From: JASFBA01 sp036172265
GTDB taxonomy: Bacteria; Chloroflexota; Chloroflexia; DTKN01
Reading direction: 5' to 3'
NCBI GenBank assembly: GCA_036172265.1
Contig: JASFBA010000055.1
Coordinates: forward strand, 1-14,948
Length of the DNA stretch: 14,948 nt
The notes below the pieces were generated by a model that had not been told where the DNA came from, did no database searches, and worked only from the letters and a program-made list of their open reading frames with translations. Every line of letters begins with the position of its first letter. Position 1 is the first letter of the stretch. Of this stretch, positions 7,284-12,585 are shown one piece after another. A program made the position numbers and the translations under genes.

Positions 7284-7910
7284 ATGACCCCCGTTTCCCC
7301 CGAGGCCCTTCTGGACCTCCTCCGGGGCCGGCGCAGCATCCGCCGCTACCGGCCGGATGTGGTGCCGGAGGAAATGTTACAGCAGGTGCTGGAGGCTGGC
7401 CGCTGGGCCCCCTCGGCCAGCAACCGCCAGCCCTGGGCCTTTGTCGTCGTTCGTGACCCAGGGATTCGCCGCCAGGTGGCCCAGAACGCCGCCTACTATT
7501 TTGTCCGCTGGGCCCACGTGGGGGATGCCCCCCTCCTGATCGTCCTCTGCGGGGATGCCCGCAACGCCATCTACCGGCAGTTTCTGCACGAAGACGTGGC
7601 TCTGGCCGGCTGTCAGATGATGCTCCAGGCCGCCGCGTTGGGGCTGGGGACATGCTGGGTCGGCGGGCTGGATCGGAAGGCCATCGCCGACATCCTCCGG
7701 TTGCCGGAGCATATGGAGGTGATCGGGCTGCTCTCCGTGGGCTTTCCGGCCGAGAATCCTCCCCCGCCGCCACGCAAGGAACTGGCCGAGATCGTCCACT
7801 ATGAAGTTTACGGCAACCGTTCTCCCGGAGCGCGGGTCCAGGCTGGCCGCATCCGTTCCGGCATCCTGGGCATCCTCCTCCGCCGCCTGCGCCTGCCGCT
7901 GCGGTTTTAA
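7284..7910 (+). CDS. Nitroreductase-family flavoprotein (second copy)
   Basis: A second member of the FMN-dependent nitroreductase superfamily (208 aa). Motifs: RRSIRRYRPD (16-25), APSASNRQPWAF (42-53), HEDVALAGCQMMLQAAALGLGTCWVGGLD (102-130, in two blocks: HEDVALAGCQMM, then GLGTCWVGGLD). It shares the same core as the first copy but is not a close duplicate. The family core ends near KELAEIVHYEVYGN (165-178); the remaining 30 residues are Arg-rich and hydrophobic (RSGILGILLRRLRLPLRF), an unusual tail that could form an amphipathic helix on a membrane. ATG 7284 is set by AAGGAGGGG with good spacing; the frame is open further upstream without an SD. It begins 58 bases after the winged-helix gene and is likely in the same transcript. 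Confidence 0.9.
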   Translation: MTPVSPEALLDLLRGRRSIRRYRPDVVPEEMLQQVLEAGRWAPSASNRQPWAFVVVRDPGIRRQVAQNAAYYFVRWAHVGDAPLLIVLCGDARNAIYRQFLHEDVALAGCQMMLQAAALGLGTCWVGGLDRKAIADILRLPEHMEVIGLLSVGFPAENPPPPPRKELAEIVHYEVYGNRSPGARVQAGRIRSGILGILLRRLRLPLRF

Positions 7911-7915
7911 GAGTG

Positions 7916-7924
7916 TGGTATAAT
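7916..7924 (+). promoter_or_regulatory. Extended -10 promoter for yraN and the PH-domain gene
   Basis: TGG followed directly by TATAAT (7916-7924) is an extended -10 element, which can work without a good -35; none is seen at the right distance. The start point would be near 7931, giving a leader of about 16 bases. The palindrome TACTCCGGAGTA (7924-7935) runs from the -10 through the start point to the SD, and could be an operator. Confidence 0.55.
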
Positions 7925-7946
7925 ACTCCGGAGTAGGAGGATGGCC

Positions 7947-8384
7947 ATGGCCGGCGGTTCGGGAAGCGATCGAGGAAATCCCGCAAGCAGGGCCGGCCGA
8001 CACCGGCTGGGGCGTTTCGGCGAGGCGGTGGCCGAGGCTTTCCTGCGGCGGCAGGGTTATGAAATCGTGGAGCGCAACTGGCGCTGCCGGCAGGGCGAAC
8101 TTGACCTGGTAGGCCGGCAGGGCGGGGATTGGGTCTTTATCGAGGTGCGCAGCCGGCGCGGAGACCCCTGCGGCAGCGCCGAGGAGTCGATAACGCCGGA
8201 CAAGCAGCGGCGTCTCCTGCACCTGGCGGAGGCCTACCTCCAGGCCCACGGGCTGGAAGACGTCTCCTGGCGTGTGGATGTGGTGGCTGTGGAGGTGGAC
8301 CGCGCCGGCCGGCCGGCCCGGGTGACGCTCATCCCGGCAGCGGTGTGGGCCGAGGGAGGAGAAGAATGGCGAAACCTGCCCTGA
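7947..8384 (+). CDS. yraN: YraN/UPF0102 family endonuclease-like protein
   Basis: A 145-aa member of the UPF0102 (YraN) family, a small PD-(D/E)XK nuclease-like fold of uncertain role, suggested in DNA processing. Family landmarks: LGRFGEAVAEAFLRRQGY (21-38), RNWRCRQGELDLV (43-55) and VFIEVRSR (63-70). Candidate metal ligands and catalytic residues are Glu26, Glu51, Asp53 and Glu66; the usual Lys of EVK is Arg68 here. Start: an ATG at 7941 touches the AGGAGG (7935-7940) with no spacing, so ATG 7947, six bases after it, is preferred. It overlaps the next gene by 19 bases. Confidence 0.88.
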   Translation: MAGGSGSDRGNPASRAGRHRLGRFGEAVAEAFLRRQGYEIVERNWRCRQGELDLVGRQGGDWVFIEVRSRRGDPCGSAEESITPDKQRRLLHLAEAYLQAHGLEDVSWRVDVVAVEVDRAGRPARVTLIPAAVWAEGGEEWRNLP

Positions 8385-9589
8385 CCACCGAGAATGTTCA
8401 GCAGCGCTTTGGCTTCCGGCTGGCCTCCAACGAGATCCCCCTGAAAGTCTATACCCGCCACTGGATCGTCCTCCTACGCTGGAGTGCCCTCTTTCTGTTC
8501 CTTTTCCTGCCGGTCGTCATCCTTCTGGTCTGGATGGCGAATAACGCCTTTCAGGGTTTGAACTGGGGAATCGTCCTCCTCGCCCTTCTCTATTTGGCCG
8601 GTGTCTCCTTACTCTATTATTACGGCTACACTGACTGGCGCAACGACGCTCTCATTGTGACCGACCAGCGCCTCATCCGCGTCGAGCAAACCATCCTCTT
8701 TTCCCTCTCCGTGCGCGAGGCCCTGCTGAGTAACGTACAAAACGTGCGCTCCTCGACCAAGGGCTTGCTGGCTTCTATGCTCCGTTACGGCTACCTCCTC
8801 ATCGAGACCGCCGCCCGGCAGATGGACATCTCCTTCGGTCCGATTCCCCATCCGCAGGAAGCGCAGCGGGACATCATGTCCCGTCTGGAACAACTCCGCG
8901 CCGAAATCTCCCGCCAACTTATCGAACAGACTCTGCGTCGCCGCCTTTATGGAGAGGAACCTGCAGCGCCACCGGCCCGGAAGGAAGCCCCGCCCAGGCA
9001 GCGTTGGTTTCTCATTCCTCCTAATCCTCTCATCGAGGGTGAAAACATCACCTGGCACAAGCACTGGTTCTTCCTCGTCCGCCGCCTGGTCGCCCCCACC
9101 TTGCTCCTGGTTCTGGCTGTAGCAAGTTTCTTCGTACTGCCGGTTCTGCCGGTTCCTATTCCCGGCTGGGTTTACACCATCTCCGCCGTACTCATCCTGC
9201 CGTTTCTAGGCGCGATCGTCTGGCGCTACCAGCTTTGGAAGGGGGACATCTATACGCTGACGCCGACCCAGTTGCACGACATCTACCGCACCCCTTGGGG
9301 AATTTTCGGCGAGGAGCGCCGCACGGGCGAACTCAGCCGCATCCAGAACATTTCTTTCCAAAAGCCGGGGATGCTGGGCTGGATTTTGAACTTTGGCGAC
9401 GTGCGCATCCAGACGGCCGGAGCGGAGGACTTTACTTTCTCCCGCGTTCCCCGTCCCGACGAAGTCCAGCGCGAGATCTACCGTCGCCAGGAGCAGGCCC
9501 GCCAGCGGGAACAGGAGAAGGAACGGGAGCGCATCGCCGAGTACTTGGCCATCTACCGGGACCTGGAGCGGAAACGTTCCCAGAAATAG
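8366..9589 (+). CDS. Membrane protein with two bacterial PH (bPH2-like) domains
   Basis: A 407-aa protein built as an internal duplication: two membrane spans (about 33-57, 67-86), a PH-like domain (about 92-170), two more spans (about 236-260, 266-286), a second PH-like domain (about 291-372) and a charged C-terminal helix (about 365-407, rich in Glu, Arg and Gln). Each PH module has the expected openings, ALIVTDQRLIR and IYTLTPTQLHDI, followed by a sequence with LSNVQNV or LSRIQNI. Both loop-helix regions are intact. These YdbT-like proteins sit in the inner membrane with PH domains in the cytoplasm; the role is unknown. ATG 8366 has GGGAGGAG just upstream, inside the end of yraN; the frame is open further back without support. 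Confidence 0.88.
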   Translation: MAKPALTTENVQQRFGFRLASNEIPLKVYTRHWIVLLRWSALFLFLFLPVVILLVWMANNAFQGLNWGIVLLALLYLAGVSLLYYYGYTDWRNDALIVTDQRLIRVEQTILFSLSVREALLSNVQNVRSSTKGLLASMLRYGYLLIETAARQMDISFGPIPHPQEAQRDIMSRLEQLRAEISRQLIEQTLRRRLYGEEPAAPPARKEAPPRQRWFLIPPNPLIEGENITWHKHWFFLVRRLVAPTLLLVLAVASFFVLPVLPVPIPGWVYTISAVLILPFLGAIVWRYQLWKGDIYTLTPTQLHDIYRTPWGIFGEERRTGELSRIQNISFQKPGMLGWILNFGDVRIQTAGAEDFTFSRVPRPDEVQREIYRRQEQARQREQEKERERIAEYLAIYRDLERKRSQK

Positions 9590-9592
9590 CGG

Positions 9593-9749
9593 TTATCCAC
9601 AGCCGCTCCACAAGCCATCCACTGTTCCCGGGAGGAAAATCGGGAGATAAGCGCATGGGAAGGCAATAATTTGCCCTTATCTCCTATTTTCCAACCCGCC
9701 AGCCTGTTTTACCCACAGCCTTTTTCCCAGGGGAAAGCACTTTTCCACA
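9593..9749 (+). promoter_or_regulatory. Cluster of DnaA boxes
   Basis: A perfect box TTATCCACA is at 9593-9601. One-mismatch boxes TTACCCACA at 9709-9717 and TTTTCCACA at 9741-9749 are in the same orientation. They precede the AT-rich block and the dnaA promoter. They may serve as part of an origin, autorepress dnaA, or both. Confidence 0.65.
9643..9684 (+). terminator. Possible terminator after the PH-domain gene
   Basis: Arms 9643-9651 and 9676-9684 (GGAGATAAG with CTTATCTCC) enclose an inner stem GGCAA/TTGCC (9662-9666, 9671-9675), with a ten-base bulge on the left. TATTTTCC follows. The T-run is interrupted and the stem bulged, so termination of the yraN/PH transcript is only possible. 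The position, 54 bases after the stop, fits. Confidence 0.3.
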
Positions 9750-9765
9750 ACGGGGGCTTGGCAGA

Positions 9766-9830
9766 CCTTTTTGTATAAAAAATTGCGCAGAAAAACCCGC
9801 TTAGGTATAAAAAATTGTTATACAAAAAGG
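9766..9830. other. AT-rich repeat block, candidate DNA-unwinding element of oriC
   Basis: In a GC-rich window this stretch is strongly AT-rich. The 13-mer GTATAAAAAATTG occurs twice in direct orientation (9773-9785, 9805-9817), 32 bases apart, about three helical turns. A perfect 12-bp inverted repeat flanks the whole (CCTTTTTGTATA at 9766-9777, its complement at 9819-9830). With the DnaA boxes upstream and dnaA downstream, this is what a bacterial unwinding element looks like. No replication evidence is available, and dnaN is not adjacent. Confidence 0.5.
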
Positions 9831-9841
9831 CCTAAATCCGC

Positions 9842-9870
9842 TTGAAAGAACAAGGAAAAGGTGCTATGAT
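9842..9870 (+). promoter_or_regulatory. dnaA promoter
   Basis: -35 TTGAAA (9842-9847), 17 bases, then -10 TATGAT (9865-9870) preceded by TGC (extended -10). Start near 9877, giving a leader of about 60 bases before TTG 9937. It lies just downstream of the DnaA boxes and AT-rich block, consistent with autoregulation by DnaA. Confidence 0.7.
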
Positions 9871-9936
9871 AACAAAGCACATGGCTGAATTTCGGCCAGG
9901 CCTGGGTAACGGCATTCAACATCTCAGGAGGTCTCT

Positions 9937-11337
9937 TTGAACGCACGACAGGTCTGGCAGGCGGTTTTGGGCGATCTACAACTCCGCCTTTCCCGTTCCG
10001 ATTTCGAGACCTGGTTCCAGGGCACCTCGATCGTAGCCTTCGAGGACGGCCTGGTGGTGGTGGGCACGCCCAACTCCTTCGCTAAGCAGTGGCTGGAGCG
10101 GCGGGCAGGCGACTCGATTCGCCGGGCCCTCTCCAACGTCCTCGGCTACACCGTGCAGGTGCGGGTGGTAGTGACCAGCAACACGGGCGAACGGCAGGTC
10201 GCCTCTGCCGCTGGTGTGGGGACTCCTGCCCGTCGGAAACCGGCCGGCCTCCCTCGCCCGGAGGCGGAGAAAAAAGCCCCAACGCCGGGGACCATGCCCA
10301 TGCCCCTTCCCGGCGGCCTGAACCCCGACTACACCTTCTCCACCTTTGTCGTGGGCAGCAGCAACCGTATGGCCCATGCCGCCGCTATGGCCGTCGCCGA
10401 ACGGCCGGCCTACGCCTATAATCCCCTCTTCATCTACGGCGGCGTCGGATTGGGCAAAACCCACCTCCTCCACGCCGTCGGCCACTATGCCCTGCAGCGG
10501 AACCCGGATCTGCGTGTGCTCTACGTCTCCTCGGAGACCTTTACCAACGAACTCATCAACGCCATCCGCCGCCAGGAAACGGAGGACTTCCGTCGCCGCT
10601 ACCGCCACAACGACATCCTCCTTATTGATGATATCCAGTTCATCGCCGGCAAAGAGAGTACTCAGGAGGAGTTCTTCCATACCTTCAACACCCTGCACGC
10701 AGCCTGTAAACAGATCGTCCTCACCAGCGATCGCTCCCCCCGGGCCATCCTGACCTTGGAGGAACGGCTGCGTTCCCGCTTCGAGGGCGGCCTGATCGTG
10801 GACATTCAGCCGCCCGACCTGGAGACCCGCGTGGCTATCTTGCGCACACGGGCCGAGGAACGCGGTGTCTCCCTTCCGGAGGATGTGGTCGAGTTCCTGG
10901 CCCAGCGGGTGCAGCGCAACATCCGCGAACTGGTGGGCTGCCTCAATCGCCTCCTCGCCTACGCCGAACTGAACGGCCTGCCGATCACCGTGCCGCTGGC
11001 CCAGGAGGCACTGGCCGAGATCTTTTTCCGGCCCCATCGCCGGGAACTCATGCCCATCCAGGTGATCGAAACGGTGGCCCGGCACTATGGCCTCAGCCCG
11101 GAAGACCTGCGGGGGAAAAGCCGCAATCGGGAGGTCGCCGTCCCTCGCCAGATCGCCATGTACCTGATCCGCGAGGAAATCGGCACACCGCTGGCCGAGA
11201 TCGGCCAGGAACTGGGAGGCCGCGACCACACCACTGTGCTCTACGGCTGCGAAAAGGTAGCCCAGACCATCGAGATAGATGCCCGCCTGCGACGGGAAGT
11301 GTTGGCCCTGCGGGAAAAACTCCACGCTGAAACGTGA
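9937..11337 (+). CDS. dnaA: Chromosomal replication initiator DnaA
   Basis: AAA+ initiator that binds DnaA boxes and opens the origin (466 aa). Domain I, about 1-80, has the helix SDFETWFQG; domain II is a short Pro-rich linker (about 95-125). Domain III, about 128-345, has Walker A GGVGLGKTH (168-176), Walker B ILLIDDIQF (227-235), sensor 1 LTSDRSP (262-268), the RLRSRFEGG arginine-finger region (277-285) and sensor 2 RNIREL (328-332). Domain IV, about 370-466, has the box-recognition helix GGRDHTTVLYGCEKV (427-441). All key residues look intact. The start is TTG at 9937, five bases after AGGAGG (9926-9931); no ATG fits. The neighbour downstream is the str operon, not dnaN. Confidence 0.97.
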   Translation: MNARQVWQAVLGDLQLRLSRSDFETWFQGTSIVAFEDGLVVVGTPNSFAKQWLERRAGDSIRRALSNVLGYTVQVRVVVTSNTGERQVASAAGVGTPARRKPAGLPRPEAEKKAPTPGTMPMPLPGGLNPDYTFSTFVVGSSNRMAHAAAMAVAERPAYAYNPLFIYGGVGLGKTHLLHAVGHYALQRNPDLRVLYVSSETFTNELINAIRRQETEDFRRRYRHNDILLIDDIQFIAGKESTQEEFFHTFNTLHAACKQIVLTSDRSPRAILTLEERLRSRFEGGLIVDIQPPDLETRVAILRTRAEERGVSLPEDVVEFLAQRVQRNIRELVGCLNRLLAYAELNGLPITVPLAQEALAEIFFRPHRRELMPIQVIETVARHYGLSPEDLRGKSRNREVAVPRQIAMYLIREEIGTPLAEIGQELGGRDHTTVLYGCEKVAQTIEIDARLRREVLALREKLHAET

Positions 11338-11372
11338 GCGCCAAAGGCGTTGCCTACCTCGCTCTTTCCGAT

Positions 11373-11400
11373 TTGACAGGGACGGCTTTCGTGTTATAAT
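11373..11400 (+). promoter_or_regulatory. str operon promoter P1
   Basis: Perfect TTGACA (11373-11378), 16 bases, perfect TATAAT (11395-11400) with TGT directly before it. Start near 11407. The new transcript would begin with a small hairpin (arms 11410-11415 and 11422-11427, TCTGGG with CCCAGA). Confidence 0.85.
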
Positions 11401-11451
11401 GCCCCTTTGTCTGGGAGTTCCCCCAGATGAAAGGTTCGGTTTTTGGTCAAT

Positions 11452-11480
11452 TTGACAATATGGCTGAATTGTGCTAAACT
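11452..11480 (+). promoter_or_regulatory. str operon promoter P2
   Basis: Perfect TTGACA (11452-11457), 17 bases, then TAAACT (11475-11480) preceded by TGC. Start near 11487, about 50 bases before the rpsL start. Two tandem promoters fit the high, growth-linked expression expected of this operon. Confidence 0.65.
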
Positions 11481-11502
11481 ACCTACTTAGTATTGTCTTT
11501 GA

Positions 11503-11517
11503 AAGCCCATGGGGCTT
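11503..11517 (+). promoter_or_regulatory. Small hairpin in the rpsL leader holding a decoy ATG
   Basis: AAGCCC (11503-11508) pairs with GGGCTT (11512-11517) around a three-base loop that is ATG. The ATG is in frame with rpsL but has no SD and is hidden in the loop; the GTG at 11536 downstream is the better start. A role in control is unproven. Confidence 0.35.
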
Positions 11518-11535
11518 GGAGTTCAGGAGAAGACG

Positions 11536-11961
11536 GTGCCGACGATCAATCAACTGGTACGCAAGGGGCGAAAGCCGATACGGAAAAAGGCCAAGGCGCC
11601 GGCGTTGCGCTTCCACTACAACGCCCTCCGCAACAAGACCGTGCGCACGCCGGGCAATCCGCAGAAGCGCGGGGTTTGCGTCCAGGTGCGCACGATGACG
11701 CCGAAGAAACCGAACTCGGCGCTGCGCAAGATCGCCCGGGTGCGCCTGACCAACGGGATCGAGGTCACGGCCTATATCCCAGGCGAGGGCCACAACCTTC
11801 AGGAGCACTCGGTGGTCCTGGTGCGCGGCGGACGGGTCAAGGACTTGCCGGGGGTGCGCTACCACATTGTGCGGGGGACGCTGGATGCGCAGGGCGTCGA
11901 AGGCCGGATGAAGGGCCGTTCCAAGTACGGCTCCAAGGCGCCCAGGCGCAAGGGCGCGTAG
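11536..11961 (+). CDS. rpsL: 30S ribosomal protein S12
   Basis: S12 of the decoding centre (141 aa), beginning (M)PTINQLVRKGR as in the family. It has PQKRGVC (42-48), the TPKKPNSALRK loop (55-65) with the lysines that affect streptomycin sensitivity unchanged, GEGHNLQEHS and RGGRVKDLPGVRYH. Between the N-terminal helix and PQKRGVC it carries a stretch of about 16 residues not in the E. coli protein but also long in many Gram-positive S12 proteins. Start GTG 11536 is five bases after AGGAGA (11525-11530); the in-frame ATG 11509 would add nine non-homologous residues. First gene of the str operon. Confidence 0.96.
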   Translation: MPTINQLVRKGRKPIRKKAKAPALRFHYNALRNKTVRTPGNPQKRGVCVQVRTMTPKKPNSALRKIARVRLTNGIEVTAYIPGEGHNLQEHSVVLVRGGRVKDLPGVRYHIVRGTLDAQGVEGRMKGRSKYGSKAPRRKGA

Positions 11962-11982
11962 GGGCAACTTGCTGGGTTGCCC
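11959..11982 (+). repeat. Palindrome starting at the rpsL stop codon
   Basis: TAGGGGCAAC begins with the TAG stop of rpsL; GGGCAAC (11962-11968) pairs with GTTGCCC (11976-11982) across seven bases. It has the form of a dispersed small palindromic repeat and lies in the 57-base gap before rpsG. There is no T-run, so it is not a terminator. Confidence 0.6.
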
Positions 11983-12018
11983 GTGGGGGCGGTCATCGCC
12001 GTTGGGTGAGGAAAGAAG

Positions 12019-12489
12019 ATGCCGAGACGACCAAGATATTCCCGGCGTGAGCCATTGCCGGATGCCAAGTACCAGAACCTGCTGGTAGGGGCGTTCATCA
12101 ACAAGATGATGCAGCGAGGGAAAAAGAGCCTGGCCGAGCGCATCGTCTATGAGGCGTTTGACATCATCGCCCAGAAGATGAAACGCGACCCGGTCGAGGT
12201 CTTTGAACAGGCAATGCGTAACGCTTCGCCGGTGGTGGAGGTGCGTCCCCGCCGGGTCGGCGGCGCTACCTACCAGGTGCCGATCGAAGTGCCGGCCCAA
12301 CGGCGCATTTCCCTGGCCATGCGTTGGATTCTGGCTGCGGCGCGGGCGCGCACCGGCCGGCCGATGTCCGAACGACTGGCGGCCGAGATCATGGATGCCG
12401 CCAACAATACTGGAGTGGCCGTGAAGCGGCGCGAGGATACCCATCGGATGGCGGAAGCCAACAAGGCCTTCGCCCACTATCGCTGGTAG
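12019..12489 (+). CDS. rpsG: 30S ribosomal protein S7
   Basis: S7 organises the head of the 30S subunit by binding the 3' domain of 16S rRNA. The 156 aa are the normal bacterial length. It starts MPRRPRYSRRE and shows LVGAFINKMMQRGKKSLAE, VEVRPRRVGGATYQVP, RRISLAMRW and the C terminus ANKAFAHYRW, all family landmarks. Basic residues at the N terminus fit rRNA binding. The ATG follows GAGGAAAGAAG. In E. coli, S7 represses its own operon by binding the rpsL-rpsG spacer; here that 57-base spacer is filled by a palindrome, so equivalent control is not obvious. Confidence 0.97.
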   Translation: MPRRPRYSRREPLPDAKYQNLLVGAFINKMMQRGKKSLAERIVYEAFDIIAQKMKRDPVEVFEQAMRNASPVVEVRPRRVGGATYQVPIEVPAQRRISLAMRWILAAARARTGRPMSERLAAEIMDAANNTGVAVKRREDTHRMAEANKAFAHYRW

Positions 12490-12555
12490 GGGAACGCCCG
12501 TTCGCTCCGAACTCCCTCGTCAGGGCGTTCTACCTGCCGGCCGATACCGGGCAGG
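12487..12555 (+). repeat. Two hairpins in the rpsG-fusA spacer, the first beginning at the rpsG stop
   Basis: GAACGCCC (12492-12499) pairs perfectly with GGGCGTTC (12523-12530) across 23 bases, and the outer GGTA (12485-12488) can pair with TACC (12531-12534) around a GGG bulge. A second stem has arms 12533-12540 and 12547-12555 (CCTGCCGG with CCGGGCAGG, one bulge). The two compete for a few bases. The TAG stop of rpsG (12487-12489) lies in the first. Confidence 0.5.
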
Positions 12556-12585
12556 CCCTCGAGGGTGTGAAGAGCGGACGAAGCG

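Noticed and set aside
9723..9736. TTTCCC/GGGAAA hairpin as a terminator
   Set aside because: The stem is only five or six pairs with a tiny loop, and it lies between DnaA boxes far from any gene end.
9976..11325. Long open frame antisense to dnaA (about 450 codons)
   Set aside because: It mirrors the dnaA codon pattern, has no SD or family motif, and dnaA on the other strand is certain. Similar antisense frames over fusA and the 5' genes were dropped for the same reason.
9881..11470. ATGGCTGAATT shared by the dnaA leader (9881) and the str P2 spacer (11460)
   Set aside because: In about 15 kb, dozens of shared 11-mers are expected by chance, and the two copies sit at different positions relative to their promoters.
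11509..11535. ATG at 11509 as start of rpsL
   Set aside because: It sits in a hairpin loop without an SD; homology begins at PTINQLV directly after GTG 11536.
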